From contig JBHYDC010000004.1 in the NCBI GenBank assembly GCA_051861205.1, positions 155,533 to 219,532 of the forward strand: 64,000 nt of DNA. Direction: 5' to 3'. A model generated the notes under the pieces. It was not told the DNA's origin and did no database searches. It was given only the letters and a program-made list of their open reading frames with translations. Made by a program: the position numbers and the translations under genes. The DNA comes from JBHYDC01 sp051861205. Lineage in GTDB: Bacteria > Pseudomonadota > Alphaproteobacteria > Rhizobiales > Pleomorphomonadaceae. Positions 1 to 8,007 of the stretch are shown one piece after another; positions within the stretch are counted from its first letter, which is position 1, and every line of letters begins with the position of its first letter.

Positions 1-105
1 TTCGGCATCGCCTGCCTGATCTATCTCGTGCTGTCGATGATCTCGTCGGTAGGCTTTGGACGCGTTTCAGCCTGGGCCGAGCGCGGCCAGGGAGGCCACC
101 GATGA
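1..105 (+). CDS. ABC transporter permease, C-terminal fragment (amino-acid type)
   Basis: Open from the window edge to TGA at 103-105, giving 34 residues. A hydrophobic stretch (IYLVLSMISS) is followed by a short basic tail, as at the cytoplasmic end of HisQ/GlnP-type permeases. The stop overlaps the ATG of the next permease (ATGA), the usual arrangement of paired polar-amino-acid permease genes. The family is inferred mainly from this neighbour because too little protein is visible for domain evidence. Confidence 0.7.
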   Translation, partial: FGIACLIYLVLSMISSVGFGRVSAWAERGQGGHR

Positions 106-938
106 GCGACGCTCAGTTCGTGAAGGCCAGCGCGCCGATGCGGCCGCCGCGTAAGATGTCCGATGCGCGCATGACGGGCGTCGTGCTGCTGATGCTTTGG
201 TGCCTGCTGGGCCTTGGGCTGGCGTCGCTGCTCGTCAGTGGCTACGATCCGGAGAAGATCGCCCGGTATCTGCCGCGCATTTTGAGCGGACTGCTCGTGA
301 CGGTAGAACTGGTGGTTTGGTCTGTCGTGATCGGGGCGGTGCTCTCGATCCCGGTGGCGGCGGGGCGCCTGTCGCGTAATCCGCTGATAGGCGGGGCGAC
401 CTTCGCCTATTCCTATTTCTTCCGGGGCACGCCGCTGTTGGCGCAGACCTTTCTGGTCTATTACGGCGCCGGGCAATTTGCGATCGAACTCAGGGCGATC
501 GGCCTGTGGTGGTTTTTCCGGGACGCTTTCTACTGCGCCGTTTTCACCTTCTCGCTGAACACGGCAGCCTATCAGGCTGAAATCCTGGCGGGCGCGATCC
601 GGTCGGTGCCGAAGGGGCAGTGGGAGGCGACGAAATCGCTGGGCATCGGGCGCTTCACGACGTTGCGCAAGGTGATCATTCCCCAAGCGCTGATTACTGC
701 GCTGCGGCCTTATGGAAACGAGGTCATTCTGATGATCAAGGGTTCAGCAGTGGCCTCGATCATCACGGTGTTCGACCTGATGGGGCAGACGCGCTATTCG
801 TTTTCCAAGACATACGACCTGCAGATCTATCTCTGGGCCGCGATTCTATACCTTGCCATCGTGGAAATTCTTCGGCGAGTTTGGGATGTGCTGGAACGGC
901 GCGTGACGCGGCACCTGCGGCGGAACGCGGACGACTGA
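102..938 (+). CDS. Polar amino acid ABC transporter permease (HisM/HisQ family)
   Basis: A 278-residue inner-membrane permease. Hydrophobic segments lie near residues 28-48 and 64-88, with more to the C-terminus. The cytoplasmic coupling (EAA) loop is visible as EATKSLGIGRF...IIPQALITALRPYGNE at about 174-207. The length and the 'YFFRGTPLLAQTFLVYYG' region match histidine/lysine/arginine/opine importers. It is translationally coupled to the upstream permease by a 4-nt overlap. Solute-binding and ATPase genes are not in view, so the substrate cannot be assigned. A strong hairpin follows the stop. Confidence 0.9.
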   Translation: MSDAQFVKASAPMRPPRKMSDARMTGVVLLMLWCLLGLGLASLLVSGYDPEKIARYLPRILSGLLVTVELVVWSVVIGAVLSIPVAAGRLSRNPLIGGATFAYSYFFRGTPLLAQTFLVYYGAGQFAIELRAIGLWWFFRDAFYCAVFTFSLNTAAYQAEILAGAIRSVPKGQWEATKSLGIGRFTTLRKVIIPQALITALRPYGNEVILMIKGSAVASIITVFDLMGQTRYSFSKTYDLQIYLWAAILYLAIVEILRRVWDVLERRVTRHLRRNADD

Positions 939-969
939 AACCAGCGCCAGAATTAGCGCCTGAAACGAG

Positions 970-998
970 ACCGCCCGCCGAACGGATCGGCGGGCGGT
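970..998. terminator. Hairpin between convergent genes
   Basis: Perfect 11-bp GC-rich arms (ACCGCCCGCCG / CGGCGGGCGGT) around a 7-nt loop, between the permease and the convergent glycine-zipper gene. There is no clean T tract on the plus strand. The minus-strand continuation has a few T residues. It probably ends or stabilises transcripts from both sides. Confidence 0.6.
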
Positions 999-1022
999 AG
1001 CGTTAGAAATTAAGCGGGCCGC

Positions 1023-1292
1023 TTACGGGCAGACCACCGAGTAGGCGCGGCCGTTCCGGTCATAGGCAACGCAATTGCGCGGAGCCGTGGCGCCGGCAAT
1101 TGCCGCGCCGCCGATGCCGCCGGCTACAGCGCCGATCGCCGCGCCCCGGCCACCGCCTGCAAGGGCGCCGACAGCCGCGCCGCCAAGTGCGCCGACGCCG
1201 GCCCCAGTGGTCACGCGCTGCTGCGTGGGTGTTTGGTTGGCACAGGCGGCAAGCCCGAGAACCATTGTCGACACCATCAGTATTTTCTTCAT
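1023..1292 (-). CDS. Glycine-zipper outer-membrane lipoprotein (YMGG-like)
   Basis: An 89-residue protein with a type II signal peptide: MKK start, hydrophobic core, then lipobox LAAC with Cys17. Mature residues 31-68 consist of GxxxG-type repeats (GAGVGALGGAAVGALAGG...), the glycine-zipper pattern of small envelope lipoproteins such as Rz1/YMGG/OmpA-associated types. A short C-terminal segment with two further cysteines follows (RNCVAYDRNG...VVCP). A GGGAG ribosome site lies about 8 nt before the ATG. It stands alone. The precise role is unknown, probably envelope integrity. Confidence 0.8.
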   Translation of the reverse strand: MKKILMVSTMVLGLAACANQTPTQQRVTTGAGVGALGGAAVGALAGGGRGAAIGAVAGGIGGAAIAGATAPRNCVAYDRNGRAYSVVCP

Positions 1293-1553
1293 GTCTCGTC
1301 TCCCGCTCGATACCGATTACAGGCTGGATTGGTTCTTCGACTTTCGCCGGCAAACGCAACTTCACAGGAATTCTAACGTTCGAAGCTCACAAGGGATCCA
1401 CAATTTACAGCTTTATCTTGGCCTTGTCATTTGAGAGGCCGGCCGGCGTTAGGTGTTCTTGGCGCACATTGGTGGGGGCGGGACCATACGCCGAATGACA
1501 ACACCGGCCCAAGGCGCTATCAAATCGAGACATTTGGAGGAGCCGAGGTTCAC

Positions 1554-2435
1554 ATGGCGAAGGTCGCGTTCATCGGGCTGGGGGTGATGGGGTATCCTAT
1601 GGCCGGGCACCTCAAGACGCGGGGCGGCCATGACGTCACGGTCTATAATCGCAGCCCGGAAAAGGCGGAACGCTGGGTGGCGGCGTTCGGCGGTCGGTCG
1701 TGCACGACCCCGGCCGAGGCGGCGGAGGGATGCGCGTTGGTGTTCTCCTGCGTCGGCAATGACCACGACCTGAGGGCGGTGACGACGGGCGCGAGCGGCG
1801 CCTTTCGGACGATGGCGCCGGGCTCCGTTTTCGTGGACCACACGACGGCATCGGCCCATGTGGCGCGCGAACTTGCGGCGGCGGCGCGCGAGCGGGGTTT
1901 CGCCTTCTTGGACGCGCCGGTTTCGGGCGGGCAGGCGGGCGCGGAAAACGGCGCGCTGACGGTGATGGTGGGCGGCGAGGACGCCGACTATGCCAAGGCG
2001 GAACCGGTGATCCGCTCGTTTGCAAAAATGGTCGGCCTGATGGGACCGAGCGGCGCCGGGCAGTTGACCAAGATGGTCAACCAGATCGCGATTGCCGGCT
2101 TAGTGCAGGGGCTGGCTGAGGCTATCCACTTCGCCAAGGCGGCAGACCTGGACGTGGAGAAGGTCATCGCCGTGATTTCCAAGGGCGCGGCGCAGAGCTG
2201 GCAAATGGAAAACCGCTGGAAGACCATGACCGAAGGCCGCTTCGAGTTTGGTTTCGCGGTGGACTGGATGCGCAAAGACCTCGGCATCGTGCTCGATCAG
2301 GCCAAGACAACGGGCGCGCGGCTGCCGGTGACGGCGCTGGTCGATCAATTCTACGCCGACGTGCAAGCGGTGGGCGGCAACCGTTGGGATACATCGAGCC
2401 TGATCGCGCGCCTCGACGGGCCGAAAAAGGGCTGA
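1554..2435 (+). CDS. NAD(P)-dependent 3-hydroxyisobutyrate dehydrogenase-family protein
   Basis: A 293-residue beta-hydroxyacid dehydrogenase. The N-terminal Rossmann fold opens with FIGLGVMGYPMAGHL. The substrate-binding signature DAPVSGGQAGAENGALTVM is near residue 120, and the catalytic lysine region GQLTKMVNQ is near 170. The ATG at 1554 is preferred over an upstream in-frame start at 1431 because the fold begins at once and GGAGGAG lies about 12-18 nt upstream. It oxidises a small 3-hydroxyacid (3-hydroxyisobutyrate, tartronate semialdehyde or similar), and the sequence does not settle which. It overlaps the DUF971 gene by 1 nt, so the two are probably co-expressed. Confidence 0.88.
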   Translation: MAKVAFIGLGVMGYPMAGHLKTRGGHDVTVYNRSPEKAERWVAAFGGRSCTTPAEAAEGCALVFSCVGNDHDLRAVTTGASGAFRTMAPGSVFVDHTTASAHVARELAAAARERGFAFLDAPVSGGQAGAENGALTVMVGGEDADYAKAEPVIRSFAKMVGLMGPSGAGQLTKMVNQIAIAGLVQGLAEAIHFAKAADLDVEKVIAVISKGAAQSWQMENRWKTMTEGRFEFGFAVDWMRKDLGIVLDQAKTTGARLPVTALVDQFYADVQAVGGNRWDTSSLIARLDGPKKG

Positions 2436-2797
2436 TGACCATGACAGACAGTGTTTGGCCGACCGAAATCCGCCTCTCGCCGGACAAGCGCACCCTGAGC
2501 GTGAGCTTCGACGACGGGGTATCGGTGGCGATACCCGCCGAGCTTTTGCGCGTGCGCTCGCCCTCCGCCGAAGTGCAGGGCCATGGCGCCGGACAGCGAA
2601 AGACCGTGCCGGGCAAGCGCGCCGTGGGCATTCTCCAGATCGAGCCGGTGGGTAGCTATGCCGTGCGCCTGTTGTTCGACGACGGCCACAACACGGGCAT
2701 CTTCACTTGGAGCTTCCTGCGCGAAATGGGCGAGGGGAAGGATTCGATGATGGCCGAGTATGAGGCAGAGTTGAAGGAAAAAGGCTTCTCGCGCTGA
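2435..2797 (+). CDS. DUF971 / gamma-butyrobetaine hydroxylase N-terminal-like protein
   Basis: A 120-residue protein with the DUF971 pattern: WPTEIRLSPDKRTLSVSFDDG at the start, ELLRVRSPSAEVQGHG in the middle, and VGSYAVRLLFDDGHNTGIFTWSFLREMG at the end. The fold is found alone in bacteria and fused to eukaryotic gamma-butyrobetaine hydroxylases. Some bacterial members have been linked to Fe-S protein maturation, but no role can be read from this sequence. The start at 2435 overlaps the preceding stop (TGATG); 2441 is an alternative. A bidirectional terminator follows. Confidence 0.85.
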   Translation: MTMTDSVWPTEIRLSPDKRTLSVSFDDGVSVAIPAELLRVRSPSAEVQGHGAGQRKTVPGKRAVGILQIEPVGSYAVRLLFDDGHNTGIFTWSFLREMGEGKDSMMAEYEAELKEKGFSR

Positions 2798-2862
2798 GGT
2801 GCGCGGTGGCGGGGATGATTGCGGCGGTGTGTGTCATCGGCGCGATCTGGCCTGCGCAAACA

Positions 2863-2891
2863 AAAAGGCCGCCCGCGAGGGACGGCCTTTT
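2863..2891. terminator. Bidirectional intrinsic terminator
   Basis: AAAAGGCCG and CGGCCTTTT arms flank an 11-nt loop. There is an A run on the left and a T run on the right, so it reads as a rho-independent terminator on both strands. It lies between the convergent DUF971 and L,D-transpeptidase genes. Confidence 0.85.
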
Positions 2892-2914
2892 CAGATTGAA
2901 TAGCGATCGATCGT

Positions 2915-3514
2915 TCAGCGAACCACGACGACGCGTGTGCCGACGCCGACCTGCTCGTAGAGGTCCGCCACGTCGTCGTTGGTCATGCGGATGCAGCCGG
3001 ACGAAACGGCTTGACCGATGGTCCAAGGCTCAGCGGTGCCGTGAATGCGGTAGATCGTGGAGCCGATGTAGAGCGCGCGCGATCCGAGCGGATTATCCGG
3101 GCCGCCGGGCATGTGATACGGCAGGTCCGGCTGGCGCTTGCGCATGGCGGGCGGCGGTGTCCAGCCCGGCCATTCGGCCTTGCGGGTGATGCTGTGCGTG
3201 CCCGCCCAGGTGAAGCCGGTGCGGCCGACGCCGACGCCGTATTTGATGGCCGTACCATCGCCGACCACATAGTAAAGGCGGCGCTCGGTGGTGTTCACCA
3301 CGATCGTGCCCTTGCCGTAAGGCCCGGTATAGTCGACCACTTCACGCTTGACGGGGCTTTCCATCATGCGCTTGGCGGGGCTTTTCTTGATATACTGGAA
3401 CGACCCGCTGGCGGGATCGTAGAAACGGATCATGTCTTCTTCAGCGCGAGCGGAAGAAGACGCGACGACCGCGGAGAACAGGCAGGCTGCAGCCAACAAA
3501 ATGGTTTTGTGCAT
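2915..3514 (-). CDS. L,D-transpeptidase (ErfK/YbiS/YcfS/YnhG family)
   Basis: A 199-residue periplasmic enzyme that makes 3-3 peptidoglycan cross-links or attaches lipoproteins to peptidoglycan. The chosen ATG (3514) gives a clean signal peptide (MHKTILLAAACLFSAVVA...ARA) cleaved near residue 24; an in-frame start at 3589 would bury it. The YkuD catalytic domain runs from about 65 to the end. It carries IHGT and the nucleophile motif SSGCIRM, with Cys174. The MPGGPDNPLG and ALYIG elements are typical of alphaproteobacterial members. It has its own terminator downstream. Confidence 0.92.
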   Translation of the reverse strand: MHKTILLAAACLFSAVVASSSARAEEDMIRFYDPASGSFQYIKKSPAKRMMESPVKREVVDYTGPYGKGTIVVNTTERRLYYVVGDGTAIKYGVGVGRTGFTWAGTHSITRKAEWPGWTPPPAMRKRQPDLPYHMPGGPDNPLGSRALYIGSTIYRIHGTAEPWTIGQAVSSGCIRMTNDDVADLYEQVGVGTRVVVVR

Positions 3515-3978
3515 AGGATCCGAACCGCAAATGTTAGTTCGACAACCCGCATTCGCGGGCAGAGACATACCGAAAGCGAAAAAAACCAATTTGCTTTCAT
3601 CGCATCCGACGCTTCGATGAGACGATGAGGGTGCAACCGAGGGGGATCAAGCATCAAACAGGCAGGCTCACTCAAATCGCGGTCTTCGCCGTAAAGTGTT
3701 GCCGCGCTGCAACGAAGGGCGATGCATCGTTGCATGTGCATGCGGTGTGCGAGGCCCAAATCGTTAAAATTCGGTAATGACTTCCTGGTTTTTGCGGGGA
3801 AAAGCGGGCCTGCGGCGATGGGCCCCGTGGGGTGCGGCCGCCGCTTGCGAATCAAGCTTTGCCTGCGATGGGGCGCATGAGGCGAATTTTTGTTGCGCCA
3901 TGCCTCCACGAGCGCGCGGAGGATCCCCATATGGGTTTGGCACTTCAAAAGGTGCGTGCAACGAGGATTGTTTGACCG
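3515..3978. other. Intergenic region, no gene seen
   Basis: Divergent spacer between the L,D-transpeptidase and the TIM44-like gene, so it should hold both promoters. I find no convincing -35/-10 pair. A repetitive purine/pyrimidine patch near 3720-3745 (TGCATCGTTGCATGTGCATGC) has partial dyad symmetry but no recognised function. Confidence 0.4.
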
Positions 3979-4950
3979 ATGGCCCTGTTTACCCGCATGC
4001 GAGCCGTGCTTGGCCTTGCGATCGTGACGATGTCGCTGAGCTTGGTGGCTGTCGATTACGCCGAAGCCCGCCGGGGCGGCAGCTTCGGCAGCCGTGGCGC
4101 GCGCACCTTCCAGGCGCCGCCGGTGACGAACACGATGCCGCGCCAAGTGGCGCCTGTGGACCGGACGATGACGCAGCGAACCGGCCAGGAGCAGACGAGT
4201 GCGGTGCGCGCACCGGCAGCCGGGCCGCAGACGGGTGGGCTGTTCGGCGGTTTCGGCCGGTCTATGATCGGCGGGCTGCTGGTTGGCGGGCTCATCGGCA
4301 TGATGCTGGGAACCGGGTTCGGCGGCGCCGCCGGGCTGCTCGGCATGCTGTTGCAGGTCGGCCTCTTGGTTGTGGGCGGCATCTTCCTGATGCGCTGGCT
4401 GCGCCGCCGCCAGGAAGCCCAAGGACCGGCCTATGCGGGTGGTCCGGGAGCCTATCAGCGCGACAGCTTCCGGGTTCCCGATATCGGCGCGCGCGGGACG
4501 AACGCGGGCGGCGCTTCGGCGCCAAGCGTGCTGGAGGCGACCGACGAGATCGGCATCGGGGCGAAGGATTTCGACGCCTTCGAACAGATGCTGACCGAAG
4601 TGCAGGAAGCATACGGCCGCGAGGATTTTGCCGCGCTGCGCGAGCGGACGACGCCGGAGGTGATGTCGTATCTCTCCGAGGAACTGAGCCAGAACGCGAC
4701 GCGCGGGCTGAAGAACGAGGTCAGCGACGTTAAGCTGCTACAGGGCGACCTAGCCGAATCCTGGCGCGAGGGCGACATGGACTACGCGACCGTGGCGATC
4801 CGCTACGAAAGCCGCGACGTGACGCGCGAGCGGGCGACGGGCCGGGTGGTCGAAGGCGACGCGGATCAGCCGACGGAGACCACAGAGCTTTGGACGTTCA
4901 AGCGCACAGCCGGCGCGGGCTGGAAGCTTTCGGCGATCCAAGCGGCGTAA
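3979..4950 (+). CDS. TIM44-like domain protein
   Basis: A 323-residue protein. A signal-like N-terminal segment is followed by a low-complexity Pro/Arg region. Residues about 92-140 are a Gly-rich double hydrophobic segment (GLLVGGLIGMMLG..., GLLVVGGIFLMRW) ending in RRRQ. The C-terminal TIM44-like fold spans about 180-320 (FDAFEQMLTEVQEAYGREDF..., ...ELWTFKR). In mitochondria this domain couples preprotein import. In alphaproteobacteria these membrane-anchored proteins are poorly characterised, with suggested links to envelope biogenesis. A strong terminator follows. Confidence 0.85.
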   Translation: MALFTRMRAVLGLAIVTMSLSLVAVDYAEARRGGSFGSRGARTFQAPPVTNTMPRQVAPVDRTMTQRTGQEQTSAVRAPAAGPQTGGLFGGFGRSMIGGLLVGGLIGMMLGTGFGGAAGLLGMLLQVGLLVVGGIFLMRWLRRRQEAQGPAYAGGPGAYQRDSFRVPDIGARGTNAGGASAPSVLEATDEIGIGAKDFDAFEQMLTEVQEAYGREDFAALRERTTPEVMSYLSEELSQNATRGLKNEVSDVKLLQGDLAESWREGDMDYATVAIRYESRDVTRERATGRVVEGDADQPTETTELWTFKRTAGAGWKLSAIQAA

Positions 4951-4971
4951 TGCGACTGATTAATCGACATG

Positions 4972-5007
4972 AGGCCCCGGAGCGGTTTGCTGCTCCGGGG
5001 CCTTTTT
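4972..5007 (+). terminator. Intrinsic terminator of the TIM44-like gene
   Basis: Perfect 12-bp arms (AGGCCCCGGAGC / GCTCCGGGGCCT), an 8-nt loop and a T tract (TTTTT). It sits just downstream of 4950 and immediately before the convergent fumarase stop. The minus-strand continuation also has T-rich bases, so it may serve both genes. Confidence 0.9.
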
Positions 5008-5014
5008 GTTGCGA

Positions 5015-6637
5015 TCAATCGAGGTTGAGGTCTTTGAAGAAGTCGTTGCCTTTGTCGTCGATGACGATGAAGGCGGGGAAGTCGACGACGTCGATCTTCC
5101 AGATGGCTTCCATGCCGAGTTCAGGAAATTCAATGACTTCGACGTGCTTGATGCAGTCCTGTGCGAGCCGTGCGGCCGGGCCGCCGATGGAGCCGAGGTA
5201 GAAACCGCCGTGCCGGGCGCAGGCCTCGCGGACGGCCTTGGAGCGATTGCCCTTGGCGAGCATGACCATGGAACCGCCGGCGGCCTGGAGTTGGTCCACA
5301 TAGCTATCCATACGGCCGGCGGTGGTGGGGCCGAAGGAGCCGGAGGCATAGCCGGCGGGGGTTTTGGCGGGGCCGGCGTAGTAGATCGGGTGGTTCTTCA
5401 CGTAGTCCGGCAGCGGCGAGCCGCGCTCCAGCATCTCGCGGAGTTTGCCGTGGGCAAGATCGCGCGCCACGATGAGGGGACCGGTGAGGGAGAGGCGCGT
5501 CTTGATGGGATGACGCGACAGGGTTTCGCGGATCTCGGACATGGGCCGGGTGAGGTCGATGTTGACGACCGCGCCGCCGAGCTTGCTCTCGTCGATGTCG
5601 GGCAGGAAGCGGGCGGGATTGTGCTCCAGGGCTTCGAGGTGAACGCCCGCGCGGGTGATCTTGCCTTTCGCTTGACGATCAGCCGAGCAGGACACGCCGA
5701 TGCCGATGGGCAGCGACGCGCCGTGGCGGGGCAGGCGGATGACGCGCACATCGTGGCAGAAATATTTGCCGCCGAACTGCGCGCCGACGCCGGTGGCCTG
5801 GGTCGCCTTGAAGATTTCCGCTTCGAAGCCGAGGTCCCGGAAGGCATGGCCCTGCTCGGACCCTTGGGTGGGCAGACCGTCGAGATAGCGGGTGGAGGCG
5901 AGCTTGACGGTTTTCAGGGTCATCTCCGCCGAGGTGCCGCCGATCACGATGGAAAGGTGATAGGGCGGGCAGGCGGAGGTGCCGAGGGTTAGGATCTTTT
6001 CTTTGATGAAGGCCAGCATGCGGTCGCGGGTGAGCAGCGACGGCGTGCCCTGGTAGAGAAAGGTCTTGTTCGCGGAGCCGCCGCCCTTGGCGATGAAGAG
6101 GAACTTATAGGCGTCTTCGCCTTCCGAATAGATATCGATCTGGGCGGGCAGGTTGTTGCGGGTGTTGCGCTCATCGAACATGGAGACGGGCGCAAGCTGC
6201 GAATAGCGCAGGTTCTTCTTGACGTAAGCTTCGAGAATGCCGCGCGAGATGGCGTGCTCGTCGCCGCCCTTCGTCCAGATGCGGCGGCCTTTCTTGGCCA
6301 TGACGATGGCGGTGCCGGTGTCCTGGCACATCGGCAGGATGCCGCCGGCGGCGATGTTGGCGTTCTTCAACAGATCGAAGGCAACGAACTTGTCGTTCGA
6401 GGTGGCTTCGGGATCATCGAGGATCTTGGCCAACTGGGCGAGGTGGCCGGGGCGAAGAAGATGATTGATGTCGATGAAGGCGGCTTCGGAGAGGAGCCGC
6501 AGGGCTTCCGGATCGACCTTCAGGATCTCCTCGCCGTCGAATTCGGCGGTTGAGACGAAATCCGACGTCAGGAGACGATACGGCGTCTCATCGGGGGCGA
6601 GCGGAAAGAGGCCGGTGTCGACGAGGGGCTCGGACAT
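5015..6637 (-). CDS. fumA: Fumarate hydratase class I (iron-sulfur)
   Basis: A 540-residue homodimeric TCA-cycle enzyme interconverting fumarate and malate with an oxygen-sensitive [4Fe-4S] cluster. The three cluster cysteines are in their family contexts: Cys104 in PMCQDTGT, Cys223 in SACPPYHL and Cys317 in SCSADRQ. The C-terminal beta domain carries the GPTTAGRMDSYVD motif. Full length and single-gene, unlike two-subunit forms. It starts at ATG 6637, divergent from the DUF305 gene. TCA hydratase is far more likely than a tartrate dehydratase because the protein is a single fused chain. Confidence 0.95.
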   Translation of the reverse strand: MSEPLVDTGLFPLAPDETPYRLLTSDFVSTAEFDGEEILKVDPEALRLLSEAAFIDINHLLRPGHLAQLAKILDDPEATSNDKFVAFDLLKNANIAAGGILPMCQDTGTAIVMAKKGRRIWTKGGDEHAISRGILEAYVKKNLRYSQLAPVSMFDERNTRNNLPAQIDIYSEGEDAYKFLFIAKGGGSANKTFLYQGTPSLLTRDRMLAFIKEKILTLGTSACPPYHLSIVIGGTSAEMTLKTVKLASTRYLDGLPTQGSEQGHAFRDLGFEAEIFKATQATGVGAQFGGKYFCHDVRVIRLPRHGASLPIGIGVSCSADRQAKGKITRAGVHLEALEHNPARFLPDIDESKLGGAVVNIDLTRPMSEIRETLSRHPIKTRLSLTGPLIVARDLAHGKLREMLERGSPLPDYVKNHPIYYAGPAKTPAGYASGSFGPTTAGRMDSYVDQLQAAGGSMVMLAKGNRSKAVREACARHGGFYLGSIGGPAARLAQDCIKHVEVIEFPELGMEAIWKIDVVDFPAFIVIDDKGNDFFKDLNLD

Positions 6638-6821
6638 GAAGGGCGGCTCCGAAGGGGATCAATCCTGGCCCTTGTAGCCTTGCCGCAGCCGCGCGCCAAG
6701 GGAACGAAAGTCGGGTTGGATGAGGGACGGCTTGGAATAACCGATCGGCTTTGATTTCGCTCATTTACAAGGCGGCCGCGCGGGACCATATGCAGCGAAC
6801 CATGGGAGAGGAACACACGTC

Positions 6822-7220
6822 ATGAACCGCGCTTTTTTGATTGCCGCCGCAACACTGATGCTGCTGGCCGCCCCTGTGGCGGCGCAGATGGAAGGCGACA
6901 TGGACCATAGCGCGATGGACCACGGCGCCATGACGGGCATGGATGCCGCGCCCAAGGGCGACGCGGGACCGTCGTCGCAAGCCTTGGCAAAGGCGAACGC
7001 CGCGATGCATGCGGCGATGGATATCGAGTATTCCGGCAATGCGGACGTGGATTTCGTGCGCGGGATGATCGAACACCACCGGGGCGCGATCGCCATGGCG
7101 AAGGTTCAGCTCGAATTCGGCAAGGACGCCCAAATGCGCAAACTGGCCGAGGACATCATCGCCGCGCAGACCAAGGAAATCGCCGACATGGAAGCGTGGC
7201 TGAAGGCGAACGGCGGCTGA
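6822..7220 (+). CDS. DUF305 family periplasmic protein
   Basis: A 132-residue protein. The signal peptide (MNRAFLIAAATLMLLAAPVAAQ) is followed by a Met/His/Asp-rich linker (MDHSAMDHGAMTGM), then a DUF305 four-helix domain with VRGMIEHHRGAIAMAK and a C-terminal EIADMEAWL helix. The Met/His-rich spacer and the MxxHH motif resemble copper- or silver-handling periplasmic proteins. Metal binding is inferred from composition, not shown. GGGAGAGG precedes the ATG. Confidence 0.88.
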   Translation: MNRAFLIAAATLMLLAAPVAAQMEGDMDHSAMDHGAMTGMDAAPKGDAGPSSQALAKANAAMHAAMDIEYSGNADVDFVRGMIEHHRGAIAMAKVQLEFGKDAQMRKLAEDIIAAQTKEIADMEAWLKANGG

Positions 7221-7300
7221 GGCGGTTCGCGGGTCCATTGAACGGAACCGGCCGCGCGGTGAGCGGTTGACCCCCTGAGCAAGCATCAGGGAGCGACCCC

Positions 7301-7477
7301 ATGCCGACGGAACTGCCGAAGCCCAAACCGATGAACCCCGGCACCGAGAAAGTGCCGGAGAACCCCTCCGACATCGAACTCGACAAGCATATCGACGGCG
7401 AAAAGCAGAGCGATATCCCAAGCCCACTGCCGGATTTGGTTCCGGAGTTGATACCGGGCGTGCCGACGCTGCGGTGA
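7301..7477 (+). CDS. Small proline-rich acidic protein, function unknown
   Basis: A 58-codon ORF from ATG 7301 to TGA 7475-7477. CAGGGAG lies about 8 nt upstream as a plausible ribosome site. The product is hydrophilic and Pro/Glu/Asp-rich (MPTELPKPKPMNPGTEK..., DLVPELIPGVPTLR) with no signal or membrane segment, so it is probably disordered. I recognise no family. It could be chance, but the ribosome site and biased composition argue for translation. It lies 80 nt after the DUF305 gene in the same direction. Confidence 0.45.
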   Translation: MPTELPKPKPMNPGTEKVPENPSDIELDKHIDGEKQSDIPSPLPDLVPELIPGVPTLR

Positions 7478-7569
7478 TGGGGGATCAAGGGAGTAACCGG
7501 CCGGTCGTTGACTCACGGTTATCGGACGATCAAACAATGATATCAGGTTGGTTATTGGGCGTGAATATA

Positions 7570-7687
7570 GCCAACGCCACCGGATGAATACTCGGTCCCG
7601 CGGTATGTGGGAGTGGGTGAAAACCCTAGAGCTTCGCCCCGAGGTCCTTGTGACCGAACGGCTCCGAAAGGAGCCGTTTTCGTTTTA
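7570..7687 (+). ncRNA. Candidate small RNA or leader ending in an intrinsic terminator
   Basis: A non-coding stretch with consecutive hairpins: TCCCGC/GTGGGA around a short loop near 7594-7611, GGGT-GAAA-ACCC with a GNRA tetraloop near 7616-7627, and a strong terminator at 7657-7678 followed by TTTTCGTTTT. No gene precedes the terminator closely, since the small ORF ends 180 nt earlier. I see no clear promoter and match no known RNA family, so this is only a structural candidate. Confidence 0.35.
7657..7687 (+). terminator. Intrinsic terminator
   Basis: AACGGCTCC / GGAGCCGTT perfect 9-bp stem closed by a GAAA tetraloop, followed by TTTTCGTTTT. A textbook rho-independent terminator on the plus strand. 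It ends either the small-protein transcript or an independent small RNA. Confidence 0.85.
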
Positions 7688-7854
7688 AAGCTTCGGTTTC
7701 TTCGATTTCGACCATGAATCTTGGCGGCGTGCTTGTTGTCCACGCGCAATTTGACGAGATGCGCAGAACGGGCGGCTACGGTTGGAGACGTACGGCCCCG
7801 CCACAATCAAACAACACGCATCCATTATACACAGTCTTCAATTTGCTTGGAAAA

Positions 7855-7930
7855 TGGTGGGCGATACAGGGATTGAACCTGTGACCCCTCCCGTGTGAAG
7901 GGAGTGCTCTCCCGCTGAGCTAATCGCCCT
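7855..7930 (-). tRNA. tRNA-Val (anticodon CAC)
   Basis: On the minus strand AGGGCGA pairs with TCGCCCA as the acceptor stem and CCA is encoded. The D arm has TTAGCTCAGCGGGAGAGC, the anticodon stem CTCCC/GGGAG encloses loop TTCACAC (anticodon CAC), and the T arm carries GGTTCAATCC. Length is 76 nt including CCA. It decodes GUG. Confidence 0.96.
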
Positions 7931-8007
7931 GAGACCAACGTCTTCAGTGGGCGGGATATAAGGGGCGGGATCGGGGCAAGTCAAGCGGGAAGCATGGGGC
8001 TTCGCGA

